DNA of 64,000 bases from Adiantum capillus-veneris (taxonomy: Eukaryota > Streptophyta > Polypodiopsida > Polypodiales > Pteridaceae): positions 52,981,209 through 53,045,208 of the forward strand of contig CM043971.1 of NCBI GenBank assembly GCA_014529385.2. The letters are read 5' to 3'. Shown here piece by piece: positions 9,391 to 21,147 of this stretch. The stretch's first letter is position 1. Each line of letters starts with the position of its first letter. The notes under the pieces were generated by a model. It saw only the letters and a program-made list of their open reading frames with translations. It ran no database searches and was not told where the DNA came from. A program made the translations under genes and the position numbers.

Positions 9391-10096
9391 CCCCATCTCA
9401 CGTCGAAGGGATTGGGAGCAAAATTAGATCAATCTTATGGTGCGGATTGCAAATATGGGGGATATGATCAAGCATGTATGGTGTGTATGGACTCCTCTTT
9501 CAAAGAAGAACATGCATTTGTAATTGGGAGTAATGTGTGTGGTATAATGCACAAAGTGAGGGCATTTGGATTATTTTTTGTTTCATGATACATTGGACTT
9601 ATAGGAAATCCATATTCATTATAGGGTCTACAGATGCATCATGAAGCAAGTGTGTTGCTTTCTATCTTCCAAACTTCTTCTTGATGTTTTGCATCCATCC
9701 TAAGCTCAATAATTAGCTTCTATGAGTCTTTTGAACTTTGTTAAATGCCTCCCATACAATTCTAAGAAGTTGATGTGGTGAGAGAGAGAAAGATGAGAGG
9801 GAGATTTTGCCTCGTGCTATAGCATGTACTTGGAAACCATTTTGTCCCTCTACCCTTATCAACTCAATAGGCGGTCATAAAGTCTTAATGATGAAAATTA
9901 CCAAGAAATGATGATTTTGGTAATTATATAGCGACATCATGGTTATCAACCCAAAAAGAGAGAGTTGCAAGCCTATGGGTAATAAATTGAAGGATGATAT
10001 GGACCATCACTTAAGATATAAAATTCTCATCAACCTTATTCGATCAAGAGGACTCACCTTAAGAGTTGGGATGCCTCCACCTACGGGTGTTGGGTG
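9391..10096. other. Spacer left of gypsy K
   Basis: No gene, LTR terminus or RNA is recognised. A short AG-rich tract lies at 9778-9805. It ends in GGGTG (10092-10096), the left target site of gypsy K. Confidence 0.5.
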
Positions 10097-10811
10097 TGTC
10101 ATAAAATCTAATATCCGGGACAATAAACGAGAACAACAGTAAGAATATAGACATATGCTTATGGATCTATCTTAGCATGGGACCAAAGTCAATGGGTCCA
10201 AATGAGAGATGGTATGTCAAAGAGAAATGCTAGTTAATGGAGCTTAAAAGACCTTAGGGTTAGCTTCATTAAAGACCTCCAAAGATTAGTGTTAAAAGTC
10301 CTTTGACCTAAGACCTTAGGTAAGCTAGGACTAAGCTTGCTATGCTAGCCATCTTCTTCATCTCCATGACTATGATACTATGCTATGCTAAACTCTATGA
10401 GTAATGGTATGAGAGGACACTGTTTCTTTCTCATAAGAATACTTCTTCTTCCTCCTCCCTATCCTCATTCCCTGCTAGCTCCCTCCACCTTCGAAGGTGT
10501 TTGAGGTCTTGGGACTGAGTCCGAGGACAATTTAATGCTTTTACTTAGCTAAGTTACGGGCATAATAACTATAATACAAAAGCCTTTTGGAGGGGGGACT
10601 GACTCCACATAAATCCGGTCCTCAATTGTTGTCAAGTTCTTTAATTCTCCTCTTGCAAAGTATTGTTCGTGCCAAGTTAATTAAATATAATGGTTATGTT
10701 GCCACCTCTAATCAAGTTCATCCTCTATTTTCTCAAAGTATTTTCATAAAGATGCTCATACAATTTTATTAATTCCGCTATCCTCAATGTTCATAGTCCA
10801 TTTCCATTACA
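10097..10811 (+). repeat. 5' LTR of gypsy K (715 bp)
   Basis: Starts TGTCATAAAATC and ends CCATTACA. It is far shorter than the 3' LTR: it lacks about 600 bp present in the 3' copy, between the words ...AAGCTAGG and ...CTATGCTAGCC, a smaller block near its start, and the 183-bp tandem duplication. Both are the same LTR by the shared words on each side of these gaps. Confidence 0.85.
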
Positions 10812-10812
10812 T

Positions 10813-10824
10813 TGGTATTAGAGC
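10813..10824 (+). promoter_or_regulatory. Primer-binding site, initiator tRNA-Met type
   Basis: TGGTATTAGAGC follows the LTR end by one base. It differs from the usual plant sequence TGGTATCAGAGC by one C-to-T change. Confidence 0.85.
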
Positions 10825-11206
10825 TATTGGTTTCTCTTTTCTTGCTTAAGAAAAGAGGTTCTTAAGTTGTCCATGAAAGGTTGGACCTATTCATTACAAG
10901 AGGGTAAGTGGGAGAGGGATCTATTATCTTGGTTGAAAAGGACTTAGTTCGAGGTACACATTTGGGAACTATAGACTAAATAATGGAGTCTTTCTGTGCT
11001 TTCCTTTGGCTTAACCATTATTATGCTCAACCAGAACCATAATCAACGGGCAATGTTAGACCCTCTCTACTACTCTCTGCAATCAACAGTCTCTAAACCA
11101 CGGGTGTGGCTGCTTGAGAGCCAATTTTCAAAGGTAAAGAAGAGTAGAAACTAAGGTTTTTGAGAGTACCAAAGCACAAAGTAGCATACACATAAGTTTA
11201 ATTAGC

Positions 11207-12545
11207 ATGGCTCACAATAATCAAGAGAGTAGAATGAATATTGACAACTTTGATTTTGCACATGAAGGTGCTACTGATGATGCCCTAATGTTTGAGAACT
11301 ATCTTGTTACTAGGTTGCAACAAGCTATGGGCAACCCTGCCTTGCAAGTCAAAGTTATCCACCACCAACAACTTCGTGCTAATGGGATTTCCCTACCTCT
11401 CCAAGAAGAGAGAGAGCTTAGGAAGCCTCTTGTTGAGACTTTGAAAAGAAGACTCTCTCCGATAAGAGAAGAGGAGGAATCCAATGAACGATAAAGAAGT
11501 GAATCTTTGAATTCTTTTGAAGATGTAGCTCCATGAAGATGGCCGTCTTGATGATCCCCAACTCCTCCCAAGAGGAAAAGATCATCCTATAGTCCTTCTC
11601 CTTATCACTCCAAAAGGGAAGAGAGGAAACAAAGGAAGAAAAAGGCAAGAAAGAGGTCACCCTCTTTTCCTTCTTCTTCACCTTCCTCCTCTTCTGACAA
11701 AAGCAGTGGTTATTCTCCTAGAGGATACAAGAGGAGAGGACATCACAAATCCTACCCTGCTTGGAAAAGGTCCCAAAAGCTTAAGAAGTTCAAAGAGGGA
11801 GGAAAGAGTATCTCTTTTCTCACCTATGATGGCACATTTGGTGCTACTGACAAAGTATTGGCCTTCATCCAGCAATTTGATGCAGCCTTTGGAGACGAGG
11901 GCTTCACAGAGTCCTCCAAGCTATGCCATGTAGCTATGCACTTTCAAAAATCTGTTCATCAATGGTGGGCTAGTCTCCGCGGGAATGGCGAAGCCCCAAG
12001 GACATGAAAAACTCTACAAGTTTCCATAATAAAGAAATTACTTGCAAGCAATACCAAGGACAAAGTGCTTAGTGAATGGATAACCTTGAAGCTAATATCC
12101 ACGAGTCTATCCACAAATATGTAGACAGGTTTTGGGATTTTCATCTCAAAGCTACAGCCTTTCAAAAGATAGACTTTACCGAGCAAAAGAAAAAAATTTG
12201 TGCGGGATTACCTGAAGAAATGGCCGAGTATGTCAACTCCCAACGGCCCGGTTCTATAACCGAAGTCATCCACCACACTATGGTTGCATCTCGTATCAAT
12301 TTCCAACAAGGGGCTAAAAGGAATGCCATGCCCATGGAAAACAAAGATCAAAATGATGCAAGGGGGAAGAACAATGCTCAAAATTCTTCCCAAGGCAATT
12401 CCAACAACAATAACAACAACAACAAGACAAGGAGAAAGGAGTTTACAAAGGTAAAAACAAACTCTCTCTTGAAGAGCTAGAGGCTTTTTGTAAAGATCAC
12501 AAATGCTTTAAGAGTGGAGAGCAAGGACATGGCTATCATTCTTGA
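11207..12545 (+). pseudogene. Gypsy K gag
   Basis: The first ATG frame (11207) gives 95 codons ending in a stop at 11494. Further frames carry a Ser/basic stretch and the gag core: F-K-E-G-G-K-S-I-S-F then L-A-F-I-Q-Q-F-D-A-A-F near 11790-11890, and W-D-F-H-L-K-A-T-A-F near 12130-12160. An Asn-rich tract (12395-12425) precedes a knuckle reading C-F-K-S-G-E-Q-G-H-G-Y-H-S. The second Cys is Ser and the last position is lost before a stop. Several frame changes make this a pseudogene. The gag core is recognisably related to those of B, C and D. Confidence 0.82.
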
Positions 12546-12599
12546 CTCAAAAGAAATGTCCGCAATGAGACTCCTAGAGCTTCCACGGTCGAAGCTCCA

Positions 12600-13080
12600 A
12601 AAGAGGATACTCATTGCAAAGGATCATACCTTTCGTATGCTTGGGGGAAGGTGAGGGAGCATGATGCCTTCATCCTATTTGATCCTGACTCTACTGACAA
12701 CTTCATATCAATGGAGTTGGCCACAAAGCTGGGCATACAAGCTTTCGAGATGGGAGATACTATAACTACCGATGAGTCTCTCAAGTGAACCCAAGCCTCC
12801 GTTTCTCCCTTATTGGAAAGTTGAGGCTTCATGTCCAAAGCTACGTCGACAAAGAAGACTTTTTCATCTCTCCTCTCCAACATGTGGATGTTATCCTAGG
12901 GGCACCATGGTCCAACCGCATGGTTAACAACATGAAGCTCCACAAAAGGAGAATCTACTTCACCTATAGAGAAAAGAGCATGTATATAGATGCTAATAAG
13001 TCAAAAAATACTATAGATGAAAAGAGCATGTATATAGATGCTAATAACAGCTCCATTTTCTCGCACATGATTTTTATCAA
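12600..13080 (+). pseudogene. Gypsy K protease region
   Basis: The block contains F-I-L-F-D-P-D-S-T-D-N-F-I-S, where the family has F-D-S-G-A/S-T-x-N-F-I-S. D-S-G has become D-P-D, so catalysis should be lost. A TGA follows at about 12786. In the next frame V-D-V-I-L-G-A-P-W marks the C-terminal end. A duplicated segment encodes E-K-S-M-Y-I-D-A-N twice (12973-13000 and 13018-13046), separated by a short linker. Confidence 0.75.
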
Positions 13081-13129
13081 AGAGTCTCTAAATGATGATA
13101 ATGTTTTAACAAAACAAAGTGGTAGGAAT

Positions 13130-13919
13130 CAAGAAGAATTAGACTTGTCTAATTTTCTAAATAGATTCCAAGATGTATTTATCGATGACATCCCTATGGA
13201 GTTACCTCCAAAACGAGGGGATGATGACCATAAGATAGAGCTTCTACCTAGGAGCTCACTGCCAAATAAACCTCCTTATAGAGTTTCTCAAGCTCAACAA
13301 GAGGAGATTATGAGGCAAGTGCTCGAGTTGGTGGACAAGGGGATGGTGAGGCCTAGCTCCTCTCCCTTTTATTCTCCAATCCTTTTAGTGCAAAAGAAGG
13401 ATGGCACATACCGCATGTGTGTGGACTATTGAGCAACAAATCGTATCATTATTAAAAATAGATTTCTCGTACCACGGGTAGAAGGTCTATTTGATAAGCT
13501 ACAAGGTTCGACCTACTTCAATAGGATTGACCTTAAAAGCGGCTATCATCAAATAAGGATAGTGAATGAAGATATCGTAAAGGCCACGTTCCGTACAACG
13601 TTTGGTCTTTATGAATACCTTGTCATGCCTTTTGGTTTGACAAATGCTTCAGCTACGTTCAACCGCCTAATGGAGAAAACCGTTAGACCCTACCGCAAGT
13701 TCACTGGAGTGTTCTTCAATGATATTATCATCTACTCCATATCTTTGGAGGAGAATAAGCAACACCTCTAGGTAGTTTTTCAAGCTATGAGGGAGAATAA
13801 ACTTTTCATTAACCAAATCCAAGAGATCCAATACTTAGGTCATATTATCTCTCAAGATGGTATCCGTATGGATCTAGCCAAGCTTGAGGTAATAAAAGGA
13901 TGGCCTAATCCAAGGAGTC
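13130..13919 (+). pseudogene. Gypsy K reverse transcriptase
   Basis: Motifs in order: N-K-P-P-Y-R-V-S, K-K-D-G-T-Y-R-M-C-V-D-Y (followed by TGA where Arg is expected), [32 protein letters not shown], then the active site F-F-N-D-I. The family has F-x-D-D, so one catalytic Asp is Asn. The frame passes L-G-H-I-I-S-Q-D-G-I and stops at the copia L insertion. It resumes exactly after the duplicated TACAT at 18776. Confidence 0.88.
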
Positions 13920-13924
13920 TACAT

Positions 13925-13980
13925 TGTTGGGTGAAGAAGGAAGTGAGGGAAGCTATAGACGCGAACACACACCCGTAGAT

Positions 13981-14012
<32 letters not shown>

Positions 14013-14241
14013 CAAGAAGCTTGATAGCTTGAAGCTCCCTCACTTTGTTATGAAGAGTTCAAGTGTGAGTATGAGAGAAAGATACGAGTCTCCCTAAGTA
14101 TAACGTACCACCACACATGCGTATAGTGTGTATATGTGGTTACATGGGGTAAAAACCTCTAGCCAGCACTAGAGTAAAAAGTGTCCGTGTATAGGGAAAC
14201 GGTTCACATCAAAACTACCCGAGGGACACGCGAGTGTAACA
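13925..14241 (-). repeat. Copia L 3' LTR
   Basis: 317 bp, TGTTGGG...GTGTAACA. It contains a (CA)n tract at 13980-14012. The adjacent AACCCCCCTGGAGTG (14242-14256) is the polypurine tract of this minus-strand element in reverse. Confidence 0.92.
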
Positions 14242-14288
14242 AACCCCCCTGGAGTGAATGATATGAACATGTACACGGAGGTGACAGA

Positions 14289-15996
14289 TCAGCCCCCGCA
14301 TGGTAACAAGCCTAAAGCTTTGCGAAAAGCTTCAAACTTTTCCCTTGGACGAGCTTTGGGGAACAAGTCTGCCACATTGTCTTGTGTAGGTACATACGTG
14401 AAATCAATATCTCCTGCATGTAGCCGCTCTCTGACATAGTGATAATGCACCTCAATGTGTTTTGTGCGAGCATGAAACACTGGATTCCTTGCAACTGCCA
14501 ATGCACTCTGACTATCAGTGAAAATGGTCGTAGACTCATGTGGCTTCATGCATAGATCCATCAAGAGACGTCTGAGCCATACACACTCCACCATAGCCGT
14601 GAATGTTGCCTTGTACTCAGCCTCACAACTGGATGTGGCCACAGTTGGTTGCTTCTTACTCAACCATGATATGCATGATCCACCAAGAAGAAAGCAATTA
14701 CCACTAGTGGACACTCGTGTATCATAACAACCAGCCCAATCACTATCTGTAAATGCATGCAAGCATGGCTGATTATCTCTACCATAGAAGAGACCAAAGT
14801 TCATAGTGCCTTTGAGGTATCTAAAGACACGCTTCATAGCTTGCCAATGCTTAGTGTTGGGGCTATGCATAAACCTGCTCAACTGGGAAACAACATATTG
14901 TATGTTTGGCCGAGTATTGCATACATAAATTAAGCATCCCACAGCTTGTTGGTAGAGAGAAGTGTCAAATGCATCATCAAAATCCTCAATTGAGAACCTG
15001 AGGCCTGTCTCAACAGGAGTTGAAATGGACTTGCAATCCTCAAAACCAAAATGATGAAGCAGCTTCTCAATGTATTTTTCTTGATGCATGATAATACCCC
15101 CCTCAACGGAAACAAACTGGATACCAAGATAATAGCTCAAATGACCAAGATTTTTTATCTCAGAAGCTTGTTGCAAATCAGCCTTTAGTTCCTCACATGA
15201 CCCAGTCAAAAGCATATCATCAACATAAAGAACAATCACAATCAAGTCATTGCCATCTTTGCGTACATAAAGTGTGTTCTCAATCGGACTACATTGGAAA
15301 CCAAGATCAATCAAGTGCCGATGCATCTTCTCATACCATGCACGTGATGCTTGCTTAAGTCCATACAAAGCCTTTCGCAAGCGACATACTTTATGCTCCT
15401 GACCTTTAATGGCAAAACCAGGAGGTTGTTTGACATAAATTTCTTCATGTAAGTCACCATTCAAAAATGTAGTTATCACATCCGATTGATGCACTTTCCA
15501 ACCACGATGAGTAGCCAATGCCACCACAGTACGAATGGTAGTCATGCGTGAAGTAGGCGCAAAAGTCTCCTCATAGTCAATACCATATTGTTGCGCATAA
15601 CCTTTTGCAACAAGGCGCGCTTTGTAGCGTTCAATACTACCATTAGACTTTTGCTTAACTTTGTAAACCCACTTAGTACCGATTGCATGCTTACCTTTAG
15701 GTAAGTCACATAACTCCCAAGTACCATTCTTGGAAATCGAATCCAATTCGGATTGCATAGCAGCCATCCACTCCTCATTTTCAGATTCATCTTCAAAAGA
15801 TAGTGGTTCTTCATTACATGCTGTTACAATGAGAGCTACATCCACAAAAGCACTCGATACATGGCGAGTAGATGATCTTGTTCTACCACGCAAAGGAGCA
15901 CTCAACCTACTATCTTGTAAAGTTTGCTTCAGCCACCTTGGCATTGCTTGTGCATCCCTGATAGAAGTGCGTTCCTTATGTAATTCAGACATTGTT
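14289..15996 (-). CDS. Copia L reverse transcriptase and RNase H
   Basis: One open minus-strand frame of over 560 codons. In order: the linker to RT, then W-E-L-C-D-L-P-K-G-K and G-T-K-W-V-Y-K-V-K, K-A-R-L-V-A-K-G-Y-A-Q, the active site V-L-Y-V-D-D-M-L-L (about 15211-15230), G-R-D-N-Q-P-C-L-H-A-F-T-D-S-D-W-A-G-C of RNase H, and T-K-H-I-E-V-H-Y-H. It ends with V-A-D-L-F-P-K, where the family usually has D-x-F-T-K. RT catalytic residues are intact. The frame is cut off from integrase by a deletion near 15996, so it would not be made as a full polyprotein. Confidence 0.93.
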
Positions 15997-17496
15997 GTGA
16001 AGGCACAAGAGCATATGCCAAACAACCAAACACACGCATATGGCTCACCATTGGCTTTCGACCATTCCAAGCCTCATAAGGTGTAACAACTCTCAAAGCT
16101 TTAGTGGGGCATCTATTCAAAACATAGTTTGCACATATGAGCGCTTCCATCCAAAACTTACCAGGAAGATGCTTTCCTTTAACCATACAACGTGCCATTT
16201 CCAAGAGAGTATGATTCTTACGCTCGGAAACACCATTTTGCTAGGTGTATATGGCATAGTACATTGATGCATAATATCTTTGTCACGAAGAAAAACATTA
16301 AACTCATGCGACATATATTCCCCACCATGATCTGTGCGAAGAGTAATAAGTTTGTTGCCACTAAAATTTTCAGCCATAGTCACAAAGCTTTTAAAGCATG
16401 CAAAAACTTCATTCTTTGCTTTCAATGGATACACCCAAGTATGGCGAGTAGCATTATCTATGAAGATAACAAAATATACATACTTTCCAAAAGATGGAGT
16501 CTTCACAGGACCACATACATCACTGTGTACAAGCTGTAATTTTTTTGTAGCATGAACAGAACCATCCTTCGAAAAAGAGGCATGATGCATTTTGCCAAGT
16601 ATACAACCTTCACAAGCATGCTTCTCAATGGAGCCAAGTGTGGGCAAACCAACAACCATATCACGCTTTTGTAAATAGAGCAAGCTATTGAAGTTTAAAT
16701 GACGAAAACGTGCATGCCATGACTCCGTTTCAGCCATAGAAGGAGTACGAACAAGCAAGGCATTTGATGCATGTCTCTCATAAGTATCCATGCGATACAA
16801 GCCATTGCATAACGTCCCAGACATAACAATAACATCACCATTTCTGAAGTCATGAACCATACATTTGGCATCCACAAAATGTACATGAAGACCCGAAGAG
16901 GCAATGGTAGAAAGCAAGTTTTTCGTTATGCCTGGCACATACAAGGAATTCTTGAGAGTCACAACACCCCCATTTGTAGCCGTAAGCTTTATGTTCCCAA
17001 CTCCAATGATAGGGTAAGAGGCATTATTTGTGCAAACAACATGTCCCCCCTTTGGTGCATCTTGCAAGGACACAAAAAACTTCTTACATGATGTTATGTG
17101 CTTGGAAGCGCCACTATCAAAGTACCAATCAAGATCAGCCTCATGCACTGTCATACATGTAGAATGTAATGAAGAATCATATGTGCATGTAACAACACAA
17201 GCCCAAACATCTTGAGCAAGATTAGCTTCATCATCCTTTGCATTACTCGTGCTCTCAATGATAGACATGCCTGATTGCTTCTTCTTATCATTACGCTTTG
17301 CAAGCTTTCTACATTCCTCAATGGTATATCCCGACTTCCGACAATACTTGCATCTCTTCTTTTTTTGTGAATCACCATCACTAGAAGAATTAGTGGAAGA
17401 GGGAGTTTGGGGCTTTGGTTTTGATGTGCCCAAAGCTGGTCTGGACTTGCTTCTACCTCTTTGAGAGGTATCAATTAAGTGCTTGAGTTCCCTCAA
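15997..17496 (-). pseudogene. Copia L zinc knuckle, protease and integrase
   Basis: The frame from 17496 holds a CCHC-like knuckle start C-K-Y-C-R-K-S-G-Y, then an intact protease site W-Y-F-D-S-G-A-S-K-H-I-T, L-Y-V-P-G-I-T-K-N-L-L, the GAG-pre-integrase W-H-A-R-F-R-H-L with C-E-G-C-I-L-G-K, and integrase H-S-D-V-C-G-P and L-R-T-D-H-G-G-E-Y. At about 16241 one base is missing relative to the Q-Q-N-G-V motif. The frame shifts just before the catalytic Glu and continues in another frame to V-F-G-C-L-A-Y-A-L-V-P. There about 100 codons are missing at a deletion near 15996. Confidence 0.88.
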
Positions 17497-18166
17497 TCAA
17501 ACCACTTCTATTTGTTCTAGATTGCTCTTCTTGTAAGAGAAGTGACACAACCTCATCAAAAGTATACATGTTGGGATTTCCTTTTTCAACCAAACGAAGA
17601 GTAGTAGCAAAGATTTGAAAAGAATCTGGCAACCCTTTAAGCAAAGTGGAGATGAGAGAATTGTCCGAGATAATCTCATCTATGTTTGCCAATTGCTCTT
17701 TCAAATCCTTAATCTTTGTAACATACAAATCAACGGATTCACCTTCATCCATGTGCATTTCCTCAAGTTGCTTCCTCAAGTAAGCCACACGGGTTTCATT
17801 GCGCCCGACATTCAAAGAAGCAAGTACATCCCAAGCTTGCTTGGATGAAGTGCAAGACCGAATGTGCGGAACAATATGACGCTTCACGGAAAGAGCAATC
17901 AAAGCATGTGCTTGGGCATCCTTTGCATCCCATCTAAGCTGATCCTGTGTAGGTGGAGAAGATGAAGAAACAACTGTTGAAGAGCTACTTGCATCTATAA
18001 CAACAGAAGTAGAACTGCCAGGTCTCTTGTCTACATCTGCCACAATGTTCCATAGTTGCTTTGCAACAAGCACATGTTTCATCATGTAAGACCACATCGG
18101 ATAATTGGTCCCATCAAGCTTATCCTCAGCTTGAAGCATGCCAAACAAGTCATTGTTGCTTGCCAT
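17471..18166 (-). CDS. Copia L gag (UBN2)
   Basis: I chose the ATG at 18166 (M-A-S-N-N-D-L-F-G-M-L) because the next residues begin the copia gag pattern (L-D-G-T-N-Y-P-M-W). The open frame does extend upstream to 18340 through the leader. Later motifs include A-W-D-V-L, L-R-K-Q-L-E-E-M-H-M, L-L-K-G-L-P-D-S-F and L-L-L-Q-E-E. It stops at 17471. The pol frame overlaps around 17480-17496 one base off, which may be a natural gag-pol frameshift or a single-base lesion. Confidence 0.85.
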   Translation of the reverse strand: MASNNDLFGMLQAEDKLDGTNYPMWSYMMKHVLVAKQLWNIVADVDKRPGSSTSVVIDASSSSTVVSSSSPPTQDQLRWDAKDAQAHALIALSVKRHIVPHIRSCTSSKQAWDVLASLNVGRNETRVAYLRKQLEEMHMDEGESVDLYVTKIKDLKEQLANIDEIISDNSLISTLLKGLPDSFQIFATTLRLVEKGNPNMYTFDEVVSLLLQEEQSRTNRSGLIEGTQALN

Positions 18167-18445
18167 AGCACCCACGAACAATAAATTGGCAAGAAATGCA
18201 CTCCTGACAAAACCTGCAGACCTGTAAATGCTGTTACAGCAAAGCCTTAATGTGTCCAGAAATGCTGATTCGTGATATCGTTGTGTAGCACTCATTCTTA
18301 TCTTGAGTCCTAGGTTGAGCAAAATGGACACCCAGAGCACCCGTGGCGAGCAAAACAGTGACTAGCTGTCCCGAGGTTGCACCTCCTGCAAAACCTAATA
18401 TGAGGTATGGAGGAAGGAGAATGATTGTGGGAGCTAAAGAGCCTA

Positions 18446-18457
18446 CTCTGATACCAT
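18446..18457 (-). promoter_or_regulatory. Copia L primer-binding site
   Basis: Plus-strand ACTCTGATACCA is the reverse complement of TGGTATCAGAGT, one base from the standard initiator tRNA-Met site. It abuts the 5' LTR. Confidence 0.9.
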
Positions 18458-18770
18458 TGTTGGGTGAAGAAGGGAGTGAGGGAATCTATAGACACGCACA
18501 CACACACACCCGTAGATGCACACACACACACACACACACAGTAAGAAGCTTGATAGCTTGAAGCTCCCTCACTTTGTTATGAAGAGTTCAAGTGTGAGTA
18601 TGAGAGAAAGATACGAGTCTCCCTAAGTACAACGTAACACCACACATGCGTATAGTGTGTATATGTGGTTACACGGGATAAAAACCTCTAGCCAGCACTA
18701 GAGTAAAAAGTGCCCATGTATAGGGAAACAATTCACATCAAAACTACCCGAGGGACACATGAGTGTAACA
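18458..18770 (-). repeat. Copia L 5' LTR
   Basis: 313 bp, nearly identical to 13925-14241 except for CA repeat length and about 13 substitutions. CA tracts lie at about 18496-18511 and 18520-18541. Confidence 0.92.
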
Positions 18771-18775
18771 TACAT

Positions 18776-19344
18776 GAGCTACGAAGATTTATTGGTATGT
18801 GTGCATACTATAGACGCTTCATAGCTAAATTCTCCTAAATAGCAAGACCACTACATGACTTGACCAAGAAAAATCTTATGGACCGCTAAAGAGCAAAGTG
18901 CTTTTGAAAAACTTTAAAAAAAAGTTTACTTCTCAACCCGTGCTTACAATACTGGATCTCTCAAAACCATTTGAGGTCCAATGTGATGCTTGTGGAGAAT
19001 TCCTTGGAGCAGTTTTGGTTCAAGAAGGGCATGCCATAGCATATGAGAGTCGAAGACTCAATTCCGACGAGAGAATATCGGGCATCTACAAGAAGGAGCT
19101 ACTAGCTGTCCTACATGCCCTCGACACTTGGAAGCACTATCTATTGGGGACTCCAATCATCTTACGAACGGACCACCAAAGTCTCAAGTACTTCATGACG
19201 CAAACCAAGCTCTCCGACAAACAAATGAGGTGGGCAAATTTTCTTTCACAATTCAATTTTCATATTTATCATATTGCTGGTAAGCATAATCAAGTGTGGT
19301 CGATGCACTATCACAACAATGGAGAGCAAATGTTGTGTCTATAG
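18776..19344 (+). pseudogene. Gypsy K RNase H
   Basis: Continuation of the split pol: F-I-G-M-C-A-Y-Y-R-R-F-I directly after copia L, then stops near 18836-18890. A long frame then carries F-E-V-Q-C-D-A-C-G-E-F-L-G-A-V-L-V-Q-E-G-H, A-Y-E-S-R-R-L, Y-K-K-E-L-L-A-V, T-D-H-Q-S-L-K-Y-F and Q-M-R-W-A-N-F-L. A frameshift near 19290 disrupts the A-D-A-L-S end. Confidence 0.88.
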
Positions 19345-20245
19345 CAACTCACAATGATCTATCTTTTATGATAGATGAGTATGCTACTGACCCTGATTTT
19401 AAAGACATAATGTCAGCCCTTGCCTTAGGGAAGAAAGAGGAACCATTCACCTTGCAGGATAGTTATCTTCTCCATGGAAACACGCTATGTGTTATTCAAT
19501 CCCTTCGTGAGAAAGTGATGTATGAATCCTATGCTCCTCCCTATACGGGGCATAGAGGGATTCAACCTACTCTTTGAGGAGTAGAGATGTATTTTTATTG
19601 GCCCACCATGAAAGTGGACATACAAGAGTATGTTTCCAAATGTATGGTATGCCAAAAGACCAAGTATGATAGAGGGAAACAACCTGGATTACTCCAGCCA
19701 TTACCAAACCCTAACTCGCCATGGGAGAGTATATCCATGGATTACCCAAGTCTATCCATGGAAATACAGGAATATGGACAATAGTCGATAGGTTTAGCAA
19801 GCAAGCACACTTTATTCCTGTCAAAAAGACTATTAAGGCACACCAAATGACAACCCTCTTCATATCTCAGATTTTCAAACACCATGGATTGCCGACATCC
19901 ATCATGTCAAATAGAGATCCTAGAATGACCAATAATATTTGGAAAGGTCACTTTGAAAATCTAGGTACAAGGTTGAATTTCTCTTCGGCCTATCACCCAC
20001 AAACGGATGGCCAAAGTGAGATAGCCAACCTTACGATTCTCGATCTACTAAAGACTTATGTTAGAGAAGTAGATCAACGCTCACAATGGGAGAAGTATCT
20101 ACCACTCATAGAGTATGCGTACAATAACATTGTCCATACTACTACTACGGGGAAGGCACCTTTCAAAATCATTGAAGGGAGACCTAAAAGTCCCTCACTA
20201 CTTAAGGTACATGGGAAGATCTTTGTTGCCGATGGGTATAACTGA
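19345..20245 (+). pseudogene. Gypsy K integrase
   Basis: The H2C2 finger (Y-T-G-H-R-G-I ... C-M-V-C-Q-K-T-K) is interrupted by a TGA at about 19576. The core shows [20 protein letters not shown] (family S-D-R-D-P) and the glutamate context T-D-G-Q-S-E-I-A-N. A frame change lies near 19720-19740, so the first catalytic Asp is in a different frame from the others. It stops at 20243. Confidence 0.88.
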
Positions 20246-20790
20246 GACCTACAAGAATCTTTCCAAAAGATTAAGGAGGCTATGTACATCTCGCAACAAA
20301 GACAAAAGGCTGCTTCTAACAAGCACAAAAGGGCCTTAGCTTTCAAGGAAAATGATTGGGTCCTACTCAAATTTTCCAAATCTCGATTGAGGCAGACTGT
20401 GGGAAAAAATCCTACGGGCCACCAAAAGTATTATGCTAAATTAGCAAAAAGATACTATGGTCCTTTTTAAATTCTAAAACCAATCAATGAGATGGCCTAT
20501 CAACTCAAGTTTCCCAACCATTGGCTCATTCACAATGCTTTCCATGTGAGCCTACTTAAGCCTTACAAAGGAGAGCCACCACAAGAACCAATCCTTGAGG
20601 ACCCGCTTGAGATCGAAGATCAAGAAGAGGTACTTCAACCCAAATGGATTCTTCGACATGAAGACAAGGTACTAAGACATGGTAAGATTATTTGACAGTA
20701 TCTTATTAAGTTAAATAAATTATCCTTTTGAAGATGCTAGATGGATGCAAGGAACACAACTTAAGGATAGTATGAACCTTGTCAATGCTT
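20246..20790 (+). pseudogene. Gypsy K integrase tail and chromodomain-like end
   Basis: A basic segment (S-N-K-H-K-R-A-L-A-F, then N-D-W-V-L-L-K-F) precedes R-Y-Y-G-P-F, a stop, then A-Y-Q-L-K-F-P and [11 protein letters not shown]. It finishes with W-I-L-R-H-E-D-K and remnants of the chromodomain after a further stop at 20693. This tail is typical of chromoviruses. Confidence 0.78.
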
Positions 20791-21147
20791 GCAATGCTAC
20801 ATTAGAGTAAACAAATGTAAATGTTTCTGTCTTATAGGACTAGTTCTCTTTTTATTGTGCAAAAATTTAATTAGTATGCATGCTTAGAATCATGTTTGTG
20901 ATGATGACGTCTCTCAAACACTAAGTAGAATTTGTCACTCTACTTTGGGAGAATGAAATGGACTCAAGAGCAGACATGCTTGCAACAGCTAAGTCTCCCA
21001 AGCACCAAATGGATTAGTCATCCATTTTGGAATGACGTCGTAGGGTAAAAAGGGATCCTCTACCCGCTAAGAAACATAGACTAATGACTAAGGCTTTATC
21101 TTCTCTACCTCATAGTCGAGGACGACTATGATTTCAAGAGAGAGTAA

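Larger units (their letters stand above)
13925..18770 (-). mobile_element. Nested Ty1/copia element L with perfect TSD
   Basis: The element is flanked by TACAT on both sides (13920-13924 and 18771-18775), a perfect 5-bp duplication within gypsy K's pol. LTRs of 317 and 313 bp begin TGTTGGGTGAAGAAG and end GAGTGTAACA. Read on the minus strand it has primer-binding site, gag, protease, integrase, RT, RNase H and polypurine tract. By eye the LTRs differ at about 13 positions outside the CA repeats, so it is a fairly young insertion, yet it carries two frameshifts and an internal deletion. Confidence 0.95.

Noticed and set aside
11299-11681. Minus-strand ORFs opposite the gag of gypsy K
   Set aside because: Shadow frames of gag with Ser/Arg bias and no recognisable motif.
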